The notes under the pieces: generated by a model
Told to the model about the DNA's origin: nothing
The model's database searches: none
What the model saw: the letters and a program-made list of their open reading frames with translations, nothing else
Shown here: positions 9,157-17,434 of the stretch, in pieces
How the letters are laid out: each line of letters starts with the position of its first letter
How positions within the stretch are numbered: the first letter of the stretch is position 1
From: Paenibacillus maysiensis
Lineage (GTDB): Bacteria > Bacillota > Bacilli > Paenibacillales > Paenibacillaceae
Direction of reading: 5' to 3'
Assembly: GCF_000520815.1 (NCBI RefSeq)
Contig: NZ_ASRY01000318.1
Location: forward strand, 1-64,000
Length of the DNA stretch: 64,000 bases
Made by a program: the position numbers and the translations under genes

Positions 9157-10461
9157 CTATTCTAAGTCCCATAAAATAATATTAACGCAAAACTGGTCTT
9201 CCACGGTCCTTATATCCAGGATTCCTGAGTTTTCTTTTACAATCTGCTTGACACTTTTCAATCCATAACCGTGATTTTTTCTATTCTTTTTATTACTTAT
9301 AAAATTACTATTTCCAAACAGCGGATTAAACGTATTGGAAATCTCTATATAAAGCTGCTTTTCATGATATTTTATTTTTATATCCATTGTTTTCTTACCT
9401 TCAGTTACCTTGTCACAGCCCTCTATTGCATTATCCAGCAAATTACCAAATACAACGGCTATAATATTATTATTTAGAGAAAATTTTTTTGGAAGAAAAC
9501 TATCAATGCTCACTGTAATGTTTTTCTCAGTGGCCAAATTTATTTTCTCGGTGAGTACGTAATTAAGCACATTGTTGGGTGTGTATTTCTGAGTTTCAGT
9601 ACATTTAATATCTGAGAGAATTCCTTCTATAAACCCCTCTGCTGCCTCTACGTTATTTTCTTTCAGCAATCCTTTTAAGGTCAACAATTCATTTCTCATA
9701 TCATGCCTGATTCTCCGAATTTCTTTTTGCGATTTTTCCAGATTATCATAATGAATATTTTCTGCTTTAAGATTGAAATTTAATAATTCCTGCTCTATCA
9801 TTTCGCCGTACATTCGGCTTAATTGTTCATAAATAATTAACATGATGATATTGATTGATAAAACACCAATCATAGAAATTACACTTAACCACTCATTTGG
9901 GTTCTTGCCTGATCTTAAAATCAAATCAAAATGACTGCACAACAAGCAAAGAGTTATGATAGGAACTGCAAACAAACACATGTATAAATAATGCGGAGTA
10001 GTTTCTCTTTGATAAACATCTATTTTAAAAAGTAAAGGGACCCATAAAAAAAAGAAAAATTTACTGATTTCTGAGAGGAGATCACCCGTTTCGTAATAAT
10101 AAGATACATTATCTGATGTAAGGAGTACATTTGGAAAACAAACATTCATGATGGCGCAACATACTCCTTCAGATAAGATTGCTATTGCAATTACAACTGT
10201 ACCCCAACACAGTTTTGTTGTTATATGATTTTTTGGGTAAAAACAAAGTACAGTGAACACTGGAACAACATTTAACATAACATTAAATGTTGTTTCCAAA
10301 AAGTACATACCGACTACTGTTAGACCTATTAATGCAATCGTAAACAGCAAGATTTTCTCCGTCGAAAGTCCCTTTCTAGTAAATAAAACTTTATTCAGAA
10401 ATCTACTTATAATGAAAATATCAAAAGAATTTAGTATAAAATCAAACATGGCTCTTTCCAA
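9157..10461 (-). CDS. AgrC-like sensor histidine kinase (HPK10 family)
   Basis: 434 residues. The first ~210 are strongly hydrophobic with about six membrane segments. Then come a coiled linker, the phospho-acceptor segment RRIRHDMRNELLTLKG and a GHKL ATPase domain (NNIIAVVFGNLLDNAIEGC; HGYGLKSVKQIV). This is the polytopic peptide-sensing architecture of AgrC, ComD and BlpH. It is translationally adjacent to the LytTR regulator: the TTG start at 10461 follows the regulator's stop directly, with GAGGAAGAG inside the regulator's end as ribosome site. An ATG four codons in is possible but poorly spaced. The ligand is presumably a peptide made or exported by this locus. No agrB or agrD-like gene is recognisable. 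Confidence 0.87.
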   Translation of the reverse strand: MERAMFDFILNSFDIFIISRFLNKVLFTRKGLSTEKILLFTIALIGLTVVGMYFLETTFNVMLNVVPVFTVLCFYPKNHITTKLCWGTVVIAIAILSEGVCCAIMNVCFPNVLLTSDNVSYYYETGDLLSEISKFFFFLWVPLLFKIDVYQRETTPHYLYMCLFAVPIITLCLLCSHFDLILRSGKNPNEWLSVISMIGVLSINIIMLIIYEQLSRMYGEMIEQELLNFNLKAENIHYDNLEKSQKEIRRIRHDMRNELLTLKGLLKENNVEAAEGFIEGILSDIKCTETQKYTPNNVLNYVLTEKINLATEKNITVSIDSFLPKKFSLNNNIIAVVFGNLLDNAIEGCDKVTEGKKTMDIKIKYHEKQLYIEISNTFNPLFGNSNFISNKKNRKNHGYGLKSVKQIVKENSGILDIRTVEDQFCVNIILWDLE

Positions 10462-11196
10462 TTAGAATCTCTTCCTCATATAATTCATCATTTTTTGTTT
10501 AAAATCTTTTTTATACTTTCTACTGATCGGTAGTTCCAAATAAGTGTCCTGAATTTCGCCATTTACGATCCGTTTCATCATAATATTTTCGCATTTTATT
10601 CCCACAACGTATTTCAGGTTAATGATATACGAAGCATGAATCTGAGTGAAAGCCATCGGATCAAGTTGAGCAAGTATTTGTGAAGTTGTCTGATTACACT
10701 TATATTCTTTTGTCTCTGTATAAATATGAGCAGCCCTTCCACTTTTCTCAAAGTACATAATTTCATCTTCGTTTACAATGAGCTTATTTCGTTCATAACT
10801 AAACTCAAAATAACTATGTGAACTATGCAAATAGTGATCAGCTCTTTGAAGAACCTCAAAAAGGGTTTCTTTATTCACAGGTTTCAGTATGTAATCAAAG
10901 GTTTGTACTTTAAATACATCTGGCATGTATTCGTCATAATTGGTTACAAAGATAATTACAGCTTTATTGTCAAACTCTCTTACTTTTTTGGCTAAACTAA
11001 TGCCATCCATATCCGCCATTTCAATATCAAGCAGATAAATATTGTATTCCGTTTTATTCTTAGCTACATATTGCAGCAACTTTTGCCCACTTCCAAAAGT
11101 GTCTACTTCTACTTTAGTAAAGGGATATTCTAACGTAAACCTCTCCACCCGAGCCAGTTCTACATTTGTATCATCACACAGAGCAATGTTTAACAT
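10462..11196 (-). CDS. LytTR-family response regulator (AgrA-like)
   Basis: 244 residues. The receiver domain has the acidic pair in LCDD near residue 8, the phosphorylated Asp in YLLDIEM (about 57) and Lys in ILKPV. A C-terminal LytTR DNA-binding domain follows from about 130 (YEFSYERNKLIVNEDEIMYFE... ends in the typical basic SRKYKKDFKQ tail). It is first in an operon with the kinase and should activate promoters through paired short direct repeats. The gene has a long leader with its own promoter at 11413-11442 that contains a 27-codon frame. The nearest likely targets are the maturase, exporter and subtilase promoters. Confidence 0.9.
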   Translation of the reverse strand: MLNIALCDDTNVELARVERFTLEYPFTKVEVDTFGSGQKLLQYVAKNKTEYNIYLLDIEMADMDGISLAKKVREFDNKAVIIFVTNYDEYMPDVFKVQTFDYILKPVNKETLFEVLQRADHYLHSSHSYFEFSYERNKLIVNEDEIMYFEKSGRAAHIYTETKEYKCNQTTSQILAQLDPMAFTQIHASYIINLKYVVGIKCENIMMKRIVNGEIQDTYLELPISRKYKKDFKQKMMNYMRKRF

Positions 11197-11286
11197 CCGA
11201 TCACATCCCTACATACATTAATTATTCTTAATTGTAAAGTATCGTGTATAAGTTAACTTATGAACTTCACTTCAATGAATTAATTC

Positions 11287-11370
11287 TCAGTTGCAAGGAA
11301 CAATATGATTTCCGGTCATGCCCAGCACAATTCCAATTCCCTCTTTGCTGGGTTTATTATGTAGTTTCAA
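11287..11370 (-). CDS. candidate 27-residue peptide in the regulator leader
   Basis: A TTG at 11370, six bases after AAGG (11380-11377), opens 27 codons ending with TGA at 11287. The product begins KLHNKPSK after the initiator, has a small hydrophobic middle (GIGIVLGM) and ends TGNHIVPCN with a single cysteine. It lies between a good promoter (TTGATT, 18 bp, TATACT) and the LytTR regulator, so it would be the first gene of that transcript. Basic start, hydrophobic centre and short polar tail are compatible with a signalling peptide. The weak ribosome site, the TTG start and a 7-bp hairpin (CCCAGCA/TGCTGGG) within it leave room for a purely structural leader. Confidence 0.3.
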   Translation of the reverse strand: MKLHNKPSKEGIGIVLGMTGNHIVPCN

Positions 11371-11412
11371 AGTTAACCTTATATATTATAGAACGCTTAT
11401 AATTACATAAAT

Positions 11413-11442
11413 AGTATAGCATTTAAAGTTTTCTATAATCAA
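11413..11442 (-). promoter_or_regulatory. promoter of the regulator-kinase operon
   Basis: On the minus strand TTGATT (11442-11437), an 18-bp spacer and TATACT (11418-11413) lie about 217 bp before the regulator start. Downstream, the leader contains the 14-bp palindrome ATAAGTTAACTTAT near 11241-11254 and a related AAGGTTAACTT near 11370-11380. Both resemble half-sites of LytTR operators (GTTAA core), so autoregulation is possible; this is inference. Confidence 0.55.
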
Positions 11443-11520
11443 TACTTTTTTTCTAAATAAATACATTTTTATATTTTTATTTAAATACTAAAAATATAGA
11501 TTTCAAATAGCTTAATTTGA

Positions 11521-12552
11521 TTAAATACCTAGCTTCTCCAAGTACTTCAACAATGCAGCAAGAGAACATACATTTAATATATGTATATTGTGATAATCGT
11601 TTAAGGTATGATTCAACTCTCTTTCTAAGCTACTCCAAAAATAATCAAAATTATTAAAGGTTATTCCCGTTAATCTAGAAATAAAAGGGCCTTTGTTTAA
11701 AGAATAGATGTCAATTTCATGATTAGTGGTTTCATAAATCGCTTTTTCTATAAACCTGCCAAATTTCTTTACTAAGTTACTATCAATGTCAGCACCAAGG
11801 ATCGCTTTAAATTCAGGTACTTTCACCTTATATTCCAAAGCACTGCGTTCAAGAATATCATTAACCTCTGAAAACGTGGTATCTTTATTATAAATGGCAG
11901 AACTCGCTACCTCAGAAGAGAGCAGTTGCATACTTCTCCCCACACAAAGAGCATTCGCTTTAGAGGTACCTTTAAAAAAGGTAAACCGTTCGGCAAGTGT
12001 ATAGACAAAAATTGGAGCCTCATCAAATACGGCTTGGATCTCTTTATTTTTTGAAAACAAAAATGACTCAATTGAACAAAACATTTGTCCATTTACACCA
12101 ATGACGGTTGGCAGACTAGCCGGATAGCTACTCTGACTACCATTTTTTACAGATACAAAAATGAGTTTATTTTGATCCACTAATTGGTGTGTAATTTCAC
12201 TAAGTTGCTGATGATATCCTTCTGAAGTAACCGAAATGCTTATGCATATATATTTAACATTCAGATTAAGGCATTTCTTCAATGCCATCTGCAAGAGTCT
12301 AGTACTCGTTTTCCCTTCTTCATTTGCTATTTTTATGATGTAAAATTGAGCCTCATTAAAAACTTGCATAATCGCATCTGCCACAGAAGTTCCATGCCCA
12401 TGGTCATCCTGAAAATCATTATCCTCGATAATTTCGTTTCCTGAAATTTGAAATCTCACTCCATCTATAACATGTTTACTTAAACTACGATTCGTCATGT
12501 CCATTCCAGTATCAATTATGACTACTTGTTTGTTGTTAAACATAGTCTTCAC
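11521..12552 (-). CDS. cytosolic subtilisin-like serine protease (S8)
   Basis: 343 residues with the S8 triad visible: Asp in VVIIDTGMD (near 14), His in DDHGHGTSVAD (near 51) and Ser in FKGTSKANA (near 195). An oxyanion-type Asn is in VSVKNGS. There is no signal peptide or propeptide, so the enzyme should stay in the cytosol, unlike typical exported subtilisins. The C-terminal ~130 residues are not recognised. Cytosolic S8 proteases in RiPP loci trim leader peptides or process signals, which would suit an exporter lacking a C39 protease domain. AGGTGA five bases before the ATG supports the start. Confidence 0.82.
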   Translation of the reverse strand: MKTMFNNKQVVIIDTGMDMTNRSLSKHVIDGVRFQISGNEIIEDNDFQDDHGHGTSVADAIMQVFNEAQFYIIKIANEEGKTSTRLLQMALKKCLNLNVKYICISISVTSEGYHQQLSEITHQLVDQNKLIFVSVKNGSQSSYPASLPTVIGVNGQMFCSIESFLFSKNKEIQAVFDEAPIFVYTLAERFTFFKGTSKANALCVGRSMQLLSSEVASSAIYNKDTTFSEVNDILERSALEYKVKVPEFKAILGADIDSNLVKKFGRFIEKAIYETTNHEIDIYSLNKGPFISRLTGITFNNFDYFWSSLERELNHTLNDYHNIHILNVCSLAALLKYLEKLGI

Positions 12553-12961
12553 CTATCCTATCAAATTTGTAGAATGCTATATATAAATTAGCACTTTAGT
12601 TTGATATAGAATGTGTAAGTGATAAAACAACCAATTTCATGCTATAAAAAGCAAATTTTCGATAAAAATATATTAAAAATTCAATATTCACCATTTATAA
12701 TTACGAGTTACTAGAGTATTCAATAAGTCGCAAAATGACACAAAATACGCTGATTATTACAGTAATATCTCTATATAGATCAACTGTAGTAACCTTATTC
12801 ATAGATTAACTACAGCCTAAGAATACAGACTATCTGGAAGCAATTAATCTCAATAGTCTAGTTAAACTCCGTAAAAATATTTTAAGAAGGTGATAATCAA
12901 AATAATATTATATGTCCGGAAAATTATTAATCACGCAAAAAAATTAATTTGGAGGTTCCTT
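12553..12961. other. AT-rich divergent intergenic region
   Basis: Separates the subtilase (minus) from the thioredoxin gene (plus). The minus strand holds a 33-codon ATG frame at 12802-12701 with a hydrophobic middle (DITVIISVFCVILRLIEY) and another of 32 codons nearer the subtilase. Neither has a ribosome site. I list them only as weak precursor candidates. Otherwise nothing but AT-rich promoter-like sequence. Confidence 0.4.
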
Positions 12962-13471
12962 ATGATAAAAAACCGAAAATTTCTACCGTTCAAAATAGCT
13001 TTTATATTTTGTATGTGTTTGACAAGCTTTTTCATTGCTAATGATACTAACTATGCTGCAGAACATAAGAATTTTACGACTATAGAACAAAATAAAAATA
13101 TTCCGACTGTTGAAGAATACGAGAATGATGTAAAAGATTTACCTAGACTCAATGCGAATGAAACCATGAACAAATTCAACTCGGGAGAAGGTTTTTACTT
13201 TTATATTGGTAGACCTAGCTGCTCCGATTGTCGTGAATTCTCTCCCATTTTAAAAGAATTTTCTGTCCGTATATCACAACCCATCTATTATTACAATCTG
13301 GATGGTGGGGACTGGAAACCAGTCATTCGGCAATTTCTTAGAGATCACATCAATTTACAAGCTACTCCAACATTAGCATATATTAAAGATGGAAAAGTCG
13401 TTGCCCAACAAGTTGATACTGGACCAAATGCGGATGAATTGCTAACTATTTTTGCCGATTGTCCTCAGTAA
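12962..13471 (+). CDS. exported thioredoxin-like protein (bacteriocin accessory type)
   Basis: 169 residues with a hydrophobic N-terminal segment (residues ~10-28, basic start MIKNRKF), then a thioredoxin fold carrying the redox motif CSDC in RPSCSDCREFSP. The cis-proline loop is in QATPTLAYI. Proteins of this shape occur as bacteriocin transport accessory proteins (PedC/BrcD type) that act on disulfides at the membrane face. GGAGG at 12951-12955 is six bases before the ATG at 12962; an upstream in-frame GTG at 12890 would place that site inside the protein, so I reject it. Association with the maturases argues for a cysteine-containing peptide product. Confidence 0.8.
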   Translation: MIKNRKFLPFKIAFIFCMCLTSFFIANDTNYAAEHKNFTTIEQNKNIPTVEEYENDVKDLPRLNANETMNKFNSGEGFYFYIGRPSCSDCREFSPILKEFSVRISQPIYYYNLDGGDWKPVIRQFLRDHINLQATPTLAYIKDGKVVAQQVDTGPNADELLTIFADCPQ

Positions 13472-13514
13472 CCTTTCGCATTCCAAAAATAATCGATCCA
13501 ATCATTGAAACTTT

Positions 13515-13561
13515 GACTCGCAAGATGGGATTCTTTGAAAAAAGAGTCCTTCTTGCGAGTC
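13515..13561. terminator. bidirectional terminator
   Basis: GACTCGCAAGA (13515-13525) pairs perfectly with TCTTGCGAGTC (13551-13561), and the interior GGATTCTTT/AAAGAGTCC extends the hairpin. It sits between the convergent thioredoxin and acetyltransferase genes. Confidence 0.75.
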
Positions 13562-13581
13562 TTCTATACTTTATATTTTAA

Positions 13582-14112
13582 TCACAGTTCCCACTCTTCC
13601 CGTAAAAGCCCCATTCGGATCGAATCATAATACTCTCCATTATAATATCTGCACTTGCGAAGCCTGGCTTCGAGGGTCATGCCCAGCTTCTCCCCCACCT
13701 TCATCATCCGACGGTTTCCTGACCAGGTTGTAAAGCCTACTCTTACCAAGGGTAATGTATGAAACAAATGCGTAATCCACAGCCGCAAGGCTCTGGTACC
13801 AAACCCACCGCTCCAATACTGCGCATCAAAAATACCAATTCCCATTTCAAGCCATTGGGAAGGCTTATGCTCCCAATAGTAGCTAACCGATCCAATGATC
13901 TTACCCTCCACTTCAATGAGCCAAAAGTCATCTTGTTCGACTCGGTTTTCCTTATCTTTTAAATAATCATCAAAAGAAAGTGTCTTATGTTCATAATAAG
14001 GCGCATCCCATTGCTTCCATTCCGGTGCTTCTTCTTTATAGGTTAACGTCCAAAGAGCCTGTAAGTCTTCTTCTGTAACGGGCCTAATGGTTAAATCCTT
14101 ATCCGTATACAA
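13582..14112 (-). CDS. GNAT-family N-acetyltransferase
   Basis: 176 residues from TTG. This is a GNAT fold of the RimJ/RimL type: N-terminal TIRPVTEEDL, acceptor-side strand FWLIEVEGKIIGSVSYY, and the acetyl-CoA binding region around GIGIFDAQYWSGGFGTRALRLW. The C-terminus is VGEKLGMTLEARLR followed by YYDSIRMG. An ATG at 14142 lies upstream, but AAGGAG is inside that extension, eight bases before the TTG at 14112, which I take as the start. Substrate unknown: an N-terminal amine, antibiotic or small amine. Monocistronic and convergent with the thioredoxin gene. Confidence 0.82.
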   Translation of the reverse strand: MYTDKDLTIRPVTEEDLQALWTLTYKEEAPEWKQWDAPYYEHKTLSFDDYLKDKENRVEQDDFWLIEVEGKIIGSVSYYWEHKPSQWLEMGIGIFDAQYWSGGFGTRALRLWITHLFHTLPLVRVGFTTWSGNRRMMKVGEKLGMTLEARLRKCRYYNGEYYDSIRMGLLREEWEL

Positions 14113-14231
14113 CGAACACACTCCTTTTAAATAAATTCCCAATCTGCTTTTAAGTATTTATTTTACATGATTATGCATCATTTTGTATTTCTTTTCCCCT
14201 ACAGTTTTTGAAGCCAGATACGTAATTTGAG

Positions 14232-14270
14232 TTGACAATCCCTCCAAAATCATATATCTTAATATCAAGA
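14232..14270 (+). promoter_or_regulatory. promoter and MhqR-like operator of the dioxygenase gene
   Basis: TTGACA (14232-14237), 17 bp, then TATCTT (14255-14260). An imperfect palindrome, TCTTAATATCAAGA (14257-14270), overlaps the -10 region. Bacillus MhqR operators upstream of mhqO-type genes have the form ATCTCGAATTCGAGAT, so a MarR-type quinone-sensing repressor is plausible; this rests on resemblance only. Confidence 0.45.
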
Positions 14271-14349
14271 CAATAAATATTAAGCAACGTTTACTACTGT
14301 TCATTTCGCTTTTACATGCTAATCATATAAAACCAAGGAGGACAATGAC

Positions 14350-15321
14350 ATGAAACTGTTAGGCTTGCATCACGTTTCGGCGATTACGGCGGCGGCGGCT
14401 AAGAATGTTGATTTTTATACTCAGGTAATGGGTCTTCGACTCATTAAGAAAACGGTGAATCAGGATGATGTGAGCGTTTATCACCTCTTTTATGGAGATG
14501 AGCGCGGAACGGCTGGTACCGAAGTCACTTTCTTTGAAATCCCACATGCGGGGCAAACTCGTACGGGGAATAACAGCATTTCGGCGCTCTCTCTGCGGGT
14601 ACCGAATGACAAGGCACTGGATTACTGGAAAAACCGTTTCGAGCAATTGGATGTAAAGCATGGTGAAATTACGGATCAAGCGGGACGTTTGGCGCTTTCG
14701 TTTGAGGATTTTGAGGGACAGCGCTTCTTCCTGGTTTCGGATGAGCATGACAACGGAGTGCGGGGCGGTACGCCTTGGGAGAAAAGTCCTGTCCCTGCTG
14801 AATACGGCATCGTCGGACTTGGCCCGGTTCATCTGACCATTCCAAAAGCGGAGAACACGATCCTCATTCTGGAACAGGTGATGGGCTTCCGCAAAAAGGG
14901 CTCCTATCCTTCCCCCGTTGCTGGACAACCGGATGTGGTCATCTATGAAACGGGTGAAGGCGGTACAGGAACTGAAGTTCATCTGGAAGAACGTAACGAT
15001 CTTCCACAAGAGCGACCAGGACGCGGCAGTGTGCATCATGTAGCCTTTCGTGTTGCGACAGAGGAAGAGCTTAGACAGTGGGTGGAACGCATTAACCAAC
15101 TGCAAATTTCCAGCTCAGGGTTCGTGGATCGCTTTTACTTCCGTTCATTGTATTTCCGCGAGCCGAACGGCATTTTGTTTGAATTGGCGACCGACGGACC
15201 CGGCTTTGATACGGATGAAGAACTGGAGTTTCTGGGTGAATCGCTGGCGTTACCGCCATTTTTGGAATCGCGCCGAGCCTCCATTGAAGCCAACCTCAAA
15301 CCGCTGAACACCAAGATTTAA
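14350..15321 (+). CDS. ring-cleaving dioxygenase (MhqO-like, VOC family)
   Basis: 323 residues with two tandem glyoxalase/VOC modules. The first starts LGLHHVSAITAAA and the second near 160 (PVHLTIPKAENT). Metal ligands are expected at the first His of LHHVS, His in SVHHVAFRV and Glu in LFELATDG. Members (B. subtilis MhqA/E/O) open hydroquinone or catechol rings during quinone stress. AAGGAGG lies eight bases before the ATG, and a terminator follows. The operator-like palindrome over the promoter supports quinone-responsive control. It fits with the quinone reductase at 49454-50014 and the two HxlR regulators. Confidence 0.88.
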   Translation: MKLLGLHHVSAITAAAAKNVDFYTQVMGLRLIKKTVNQDDVSVYHLFYGDERGTAGTEVTFFEIPHAGQTRTGNNSISALSLRVPNDKALDYWKNRFEQLDVKHGEITDQAGRLALSFEDFEGQRFFLVSDEHDNGVRGGTPWEKSPVPAEYGIVGLGPVHLTIPKAENTILILEQVMGFRKKGSYPSPVAGQPDVVIYETGEGGTGTEVHLEERNDLPQERPGRGSVHHVAFRVATEEELRQWVERINQLQISSSGFVDRFYFRSLYFREPNGILFELATDGPGFDTDEELEFLGESLALPPFLESRRASIEANLKPLNTKI

Positions 15322-15350
15322 TAGAGTTATATTAACTCCAAAATCACACA

Positions 15351-15392
15351 AAGCCGGGACTTCTACATCATGTAGAGGGTCCCGGCTTTTTT
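15351..15392 (+). terminator. terminator after the dioxygenase gene
   Basis: AAGCCGGGAC (15351-15360) pairs with GTCCCGGCTT (15379-15388), with an inner CTACA/TGTAG stem and a T-run to 15392. Confidence 0.9.
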
Positions 15393-15482
15393 CATGCAAC
15401 AGCTCTGTTTCCAACCAAAAGGACAGCTCATCTGCAAGCCTTTTGGCCTTTTAGGTAAGCGAAATGCCCTTTTTGGTTAAGC

Positions 15483-17180
15483 TTACAGCTTTTTATCATC
15501 CACACTGTTCAGCCAAGCTGCGATTTCTCCGATCACAGAAGCGATACATCCATCCTGAAACGGTGAGATCAGACCAGCCAGCTCCACCAATCCGGTAAAA
15601 GAACGACTTCCCCCGGCACGGCACAGCTTCAAGTAATCTTCCCACGCAGCTGTCCGGTCGATGCTCATACGTTTCCAAAATTGGAATGCGCACAATTGCG
15701 CAAGTGTGTAGTCGATATAGTAGAACGGGGATTGGAAAATATGTCCCTGCTTATGCCAGAACGCGCCCTGCTCCAGATACTCGTTGCCTGCATAGTCCAA
15801 ATGCGGTTTATACTTGCGTTCAATGGAGCGCCATGCGCTTTTACGTTCGGCTGGCGTCCAGTCTGGATGTTCATATACGGCATGCTGAAATTCATCCACA
15901 GCTACGCCGTAAGGGACAAACAACAACGATGAGGACAAATGTTCAAAGTGATATTTGTCCGTATCTTCCTCGAAGAACAGCTTCATCCAAGGCCATGCGA
16001 AAAACTCCATGCTCATAGAGTGGATCTCAGCCGCCTCCATGGTTGGCCAATGGTACTCAGGAATTTCAAAATTTCGGCTTTCATAGACCTGGAAGGCATG
16101 ACCTGCTTCATGCGTCAATACATCGATATCACCGGATGTACCATTGAAATTGGAGAAAATAAACGGCATGCCATACTCGCTCAAAAATGTGCAATAGCCT
16201 CCGCTTTGCTTGCCCTTTTTGCTAGTCAGGTCCATCAGCCCACGTTCGATCATAAAGCTGAAAAATTCATGTGTTTCCGGTGAAAGCTCCTCATACATAC
16301 GCGCTCCATTATGAATGATCCACTCCGGGTCGCCTTTGGGTGTAGGATTACCTGACAAAAAGTTAAAGCCCTCGTCATAATAGCGAAGCTGATCTACTCC
16401 GATCCGTTCGCGCTGACGCTCCTTCAGCTTAGTTGCCAGCGGAACGATATGTTTCAGCACCTGCTCGCGGAAATTAGCTACCATCTCCGCATTGTAATCG
16501 GTACGACCCAAACGGGCATAGCCCAGCTCTACAAAGTTATCGTAGCCCAGCTTGTGCGCCATGCGCGTGCGTACCTTAACCAGTTCATCGTAAATTCGAT
16601 CCAGCTCGTCCTCATGCTCGCTCATAAATTGATACTTGGCCTCGGAGGCCTGTTTGCGTGTCTCCCGGTTGGTAGCCATTTCAAAAGGCAGAAGCTGCGA
16701 CAATGTGCGTTCTTCTCCCTCGAACGGGATCTTCGCTGAAGCAATAAGCTGAGCATATTCGGAGGTCAGCTTATTTTCCTGCTGCAAATCCTCAATAATA
16801 TCCGGGTGGAACGACTTGAGCGATACCTCGGCAATACTGAAAAGCTGGCTGCCCCACTGGCTCTCTAGCTCGGCTCTGAACGGCGAGTCTACCAATGCAC
16901 GATAGTAATCGGTTACATACTCCTGAATGACTGGCATGAAATCATCAGCGTACTCTTGCTCTGCTTTGTAAAATATGTCCTCCGTATCAATGGAGTGCCG
17001 AACCTCTACTAATTGCAATTGCGTTTCCACGTTACTGCGCAGCTTATTAATGGCATGAATAACTTCATTTTGACGCTCTACGCTGTCCGCTTCACGAAAC
17101 TGCTGCAAAAGCGTTTTAAACCGCTGTTCAATTTCAGCTTGCTCTGGTCGGGTATAAGCCATTTGGCTGAATAATGTCAT
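15483..17180 (-). CDS. pepF: M3-family oligoendopeptidase (PepF-type)
   Basis: 565 residues, the usual length of the shorter PepF/M3B group. The zinc site HEXXH is in LTHEAGHAFQVYE, with the third ligand Glu in TMEAAEIHSMSME downstream. It is a cytosolic metallopeptidase cleaving oligopeptides of about 5-20 residues. GGGAGGACTCGAAGCA before the ATG supports the start. It is a single gene. A housekeeping role in peptide recycling is likely; a role in clearing processed signalling peptides is possible but unsupported. Confidence 0.9.
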   Translation of the reverse strand: MTLFSQMAYTRPEQAEIEQRFKTLLQQFREADSVERQNEVIHAINKLRSNVETQLQLVEVRHSIDTEDIFYKAEQEYADDFMPVIQEYVTDYYRALVDSPFRAELESQWGSQLFSIAEVSLKSFHPDIIEDLQQENKLTSEYAQLIASAKIPFEGEERTLSQLLPFEMATNRETRKQASEAKYQFMSEHEDELDRIYDELVKVRTRMAHKLGYDNFVELGYARLGRTDYNAEMVANFREQVLKHIVPLATKLKERQRERIGVDQLRYYDEGFNFLSGNPTPKGDPEWIIHNGARMYEELSPETHEFFSFMIERGLMDLTSKKGKQSGGYCTFLSEYGMPFIFSNFNGTSGDIDVLTHEAGHAFQVYESRNFEIPEYHWPTMEAAEIHSMSMEFFAWPWMKLFFEEDTDKYHFEHLSSSLLFVPYGVAVDEFQHAVYEHPDWTPAERKSAWRSIERKYKPHLDYAGNEYLEQGAFWHKQGHIFQSPFYYIDYTLAQLCAFQFWKRMSIDRTAAWEDYLKLCRAGGSRSFTGLVELAGLISPFQDGCIASVIGEIAAWLNSVDDKKL

Positions 17181-17281
17181 TGCTTCGAGTCCTCCCTAAA
17201 TTTAATAAACCTGATGCCTATTATACAGTACGACTAGAGTAAACTGGAAGATATAATTCCAAAAAAATACAACATCAAAAA

Positions 17282-17302
17282 CCGCAATACCATGTATTGC
17301 GG
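17282..17302 (-). terminator. terminator after pdxK
   Basis: CCGCAATAC (17282-17290) and GTATTGCGG (17294-17302) form a perfect 9-bp stem with a 3-nt loop. On the minus strand it is followed by TTTTT. It lies about 130 bases past the kinase stop. Confidence 0.8.
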
Positions 17303-17434
17303 CTTTTGGAGCCAAGCTGGCTCTCATCTACAGATATCTTTGCCTCAAGCAATTATTATATATATGCAGCCTATTGGAGATTTATAAGACCTCTTTGTAC
17401 ACACTATCAATGCTTATTTATAGATTTTGCAAGC

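Noticed and set aside
11305-11364. Plus-strand 19-codon frame with AAGGA five bases upstream
   Set aside because: It is antisense to the candidate leader peptide within the same hairpin, and no plus-strand promoter is visible; kept only as a curiosity.
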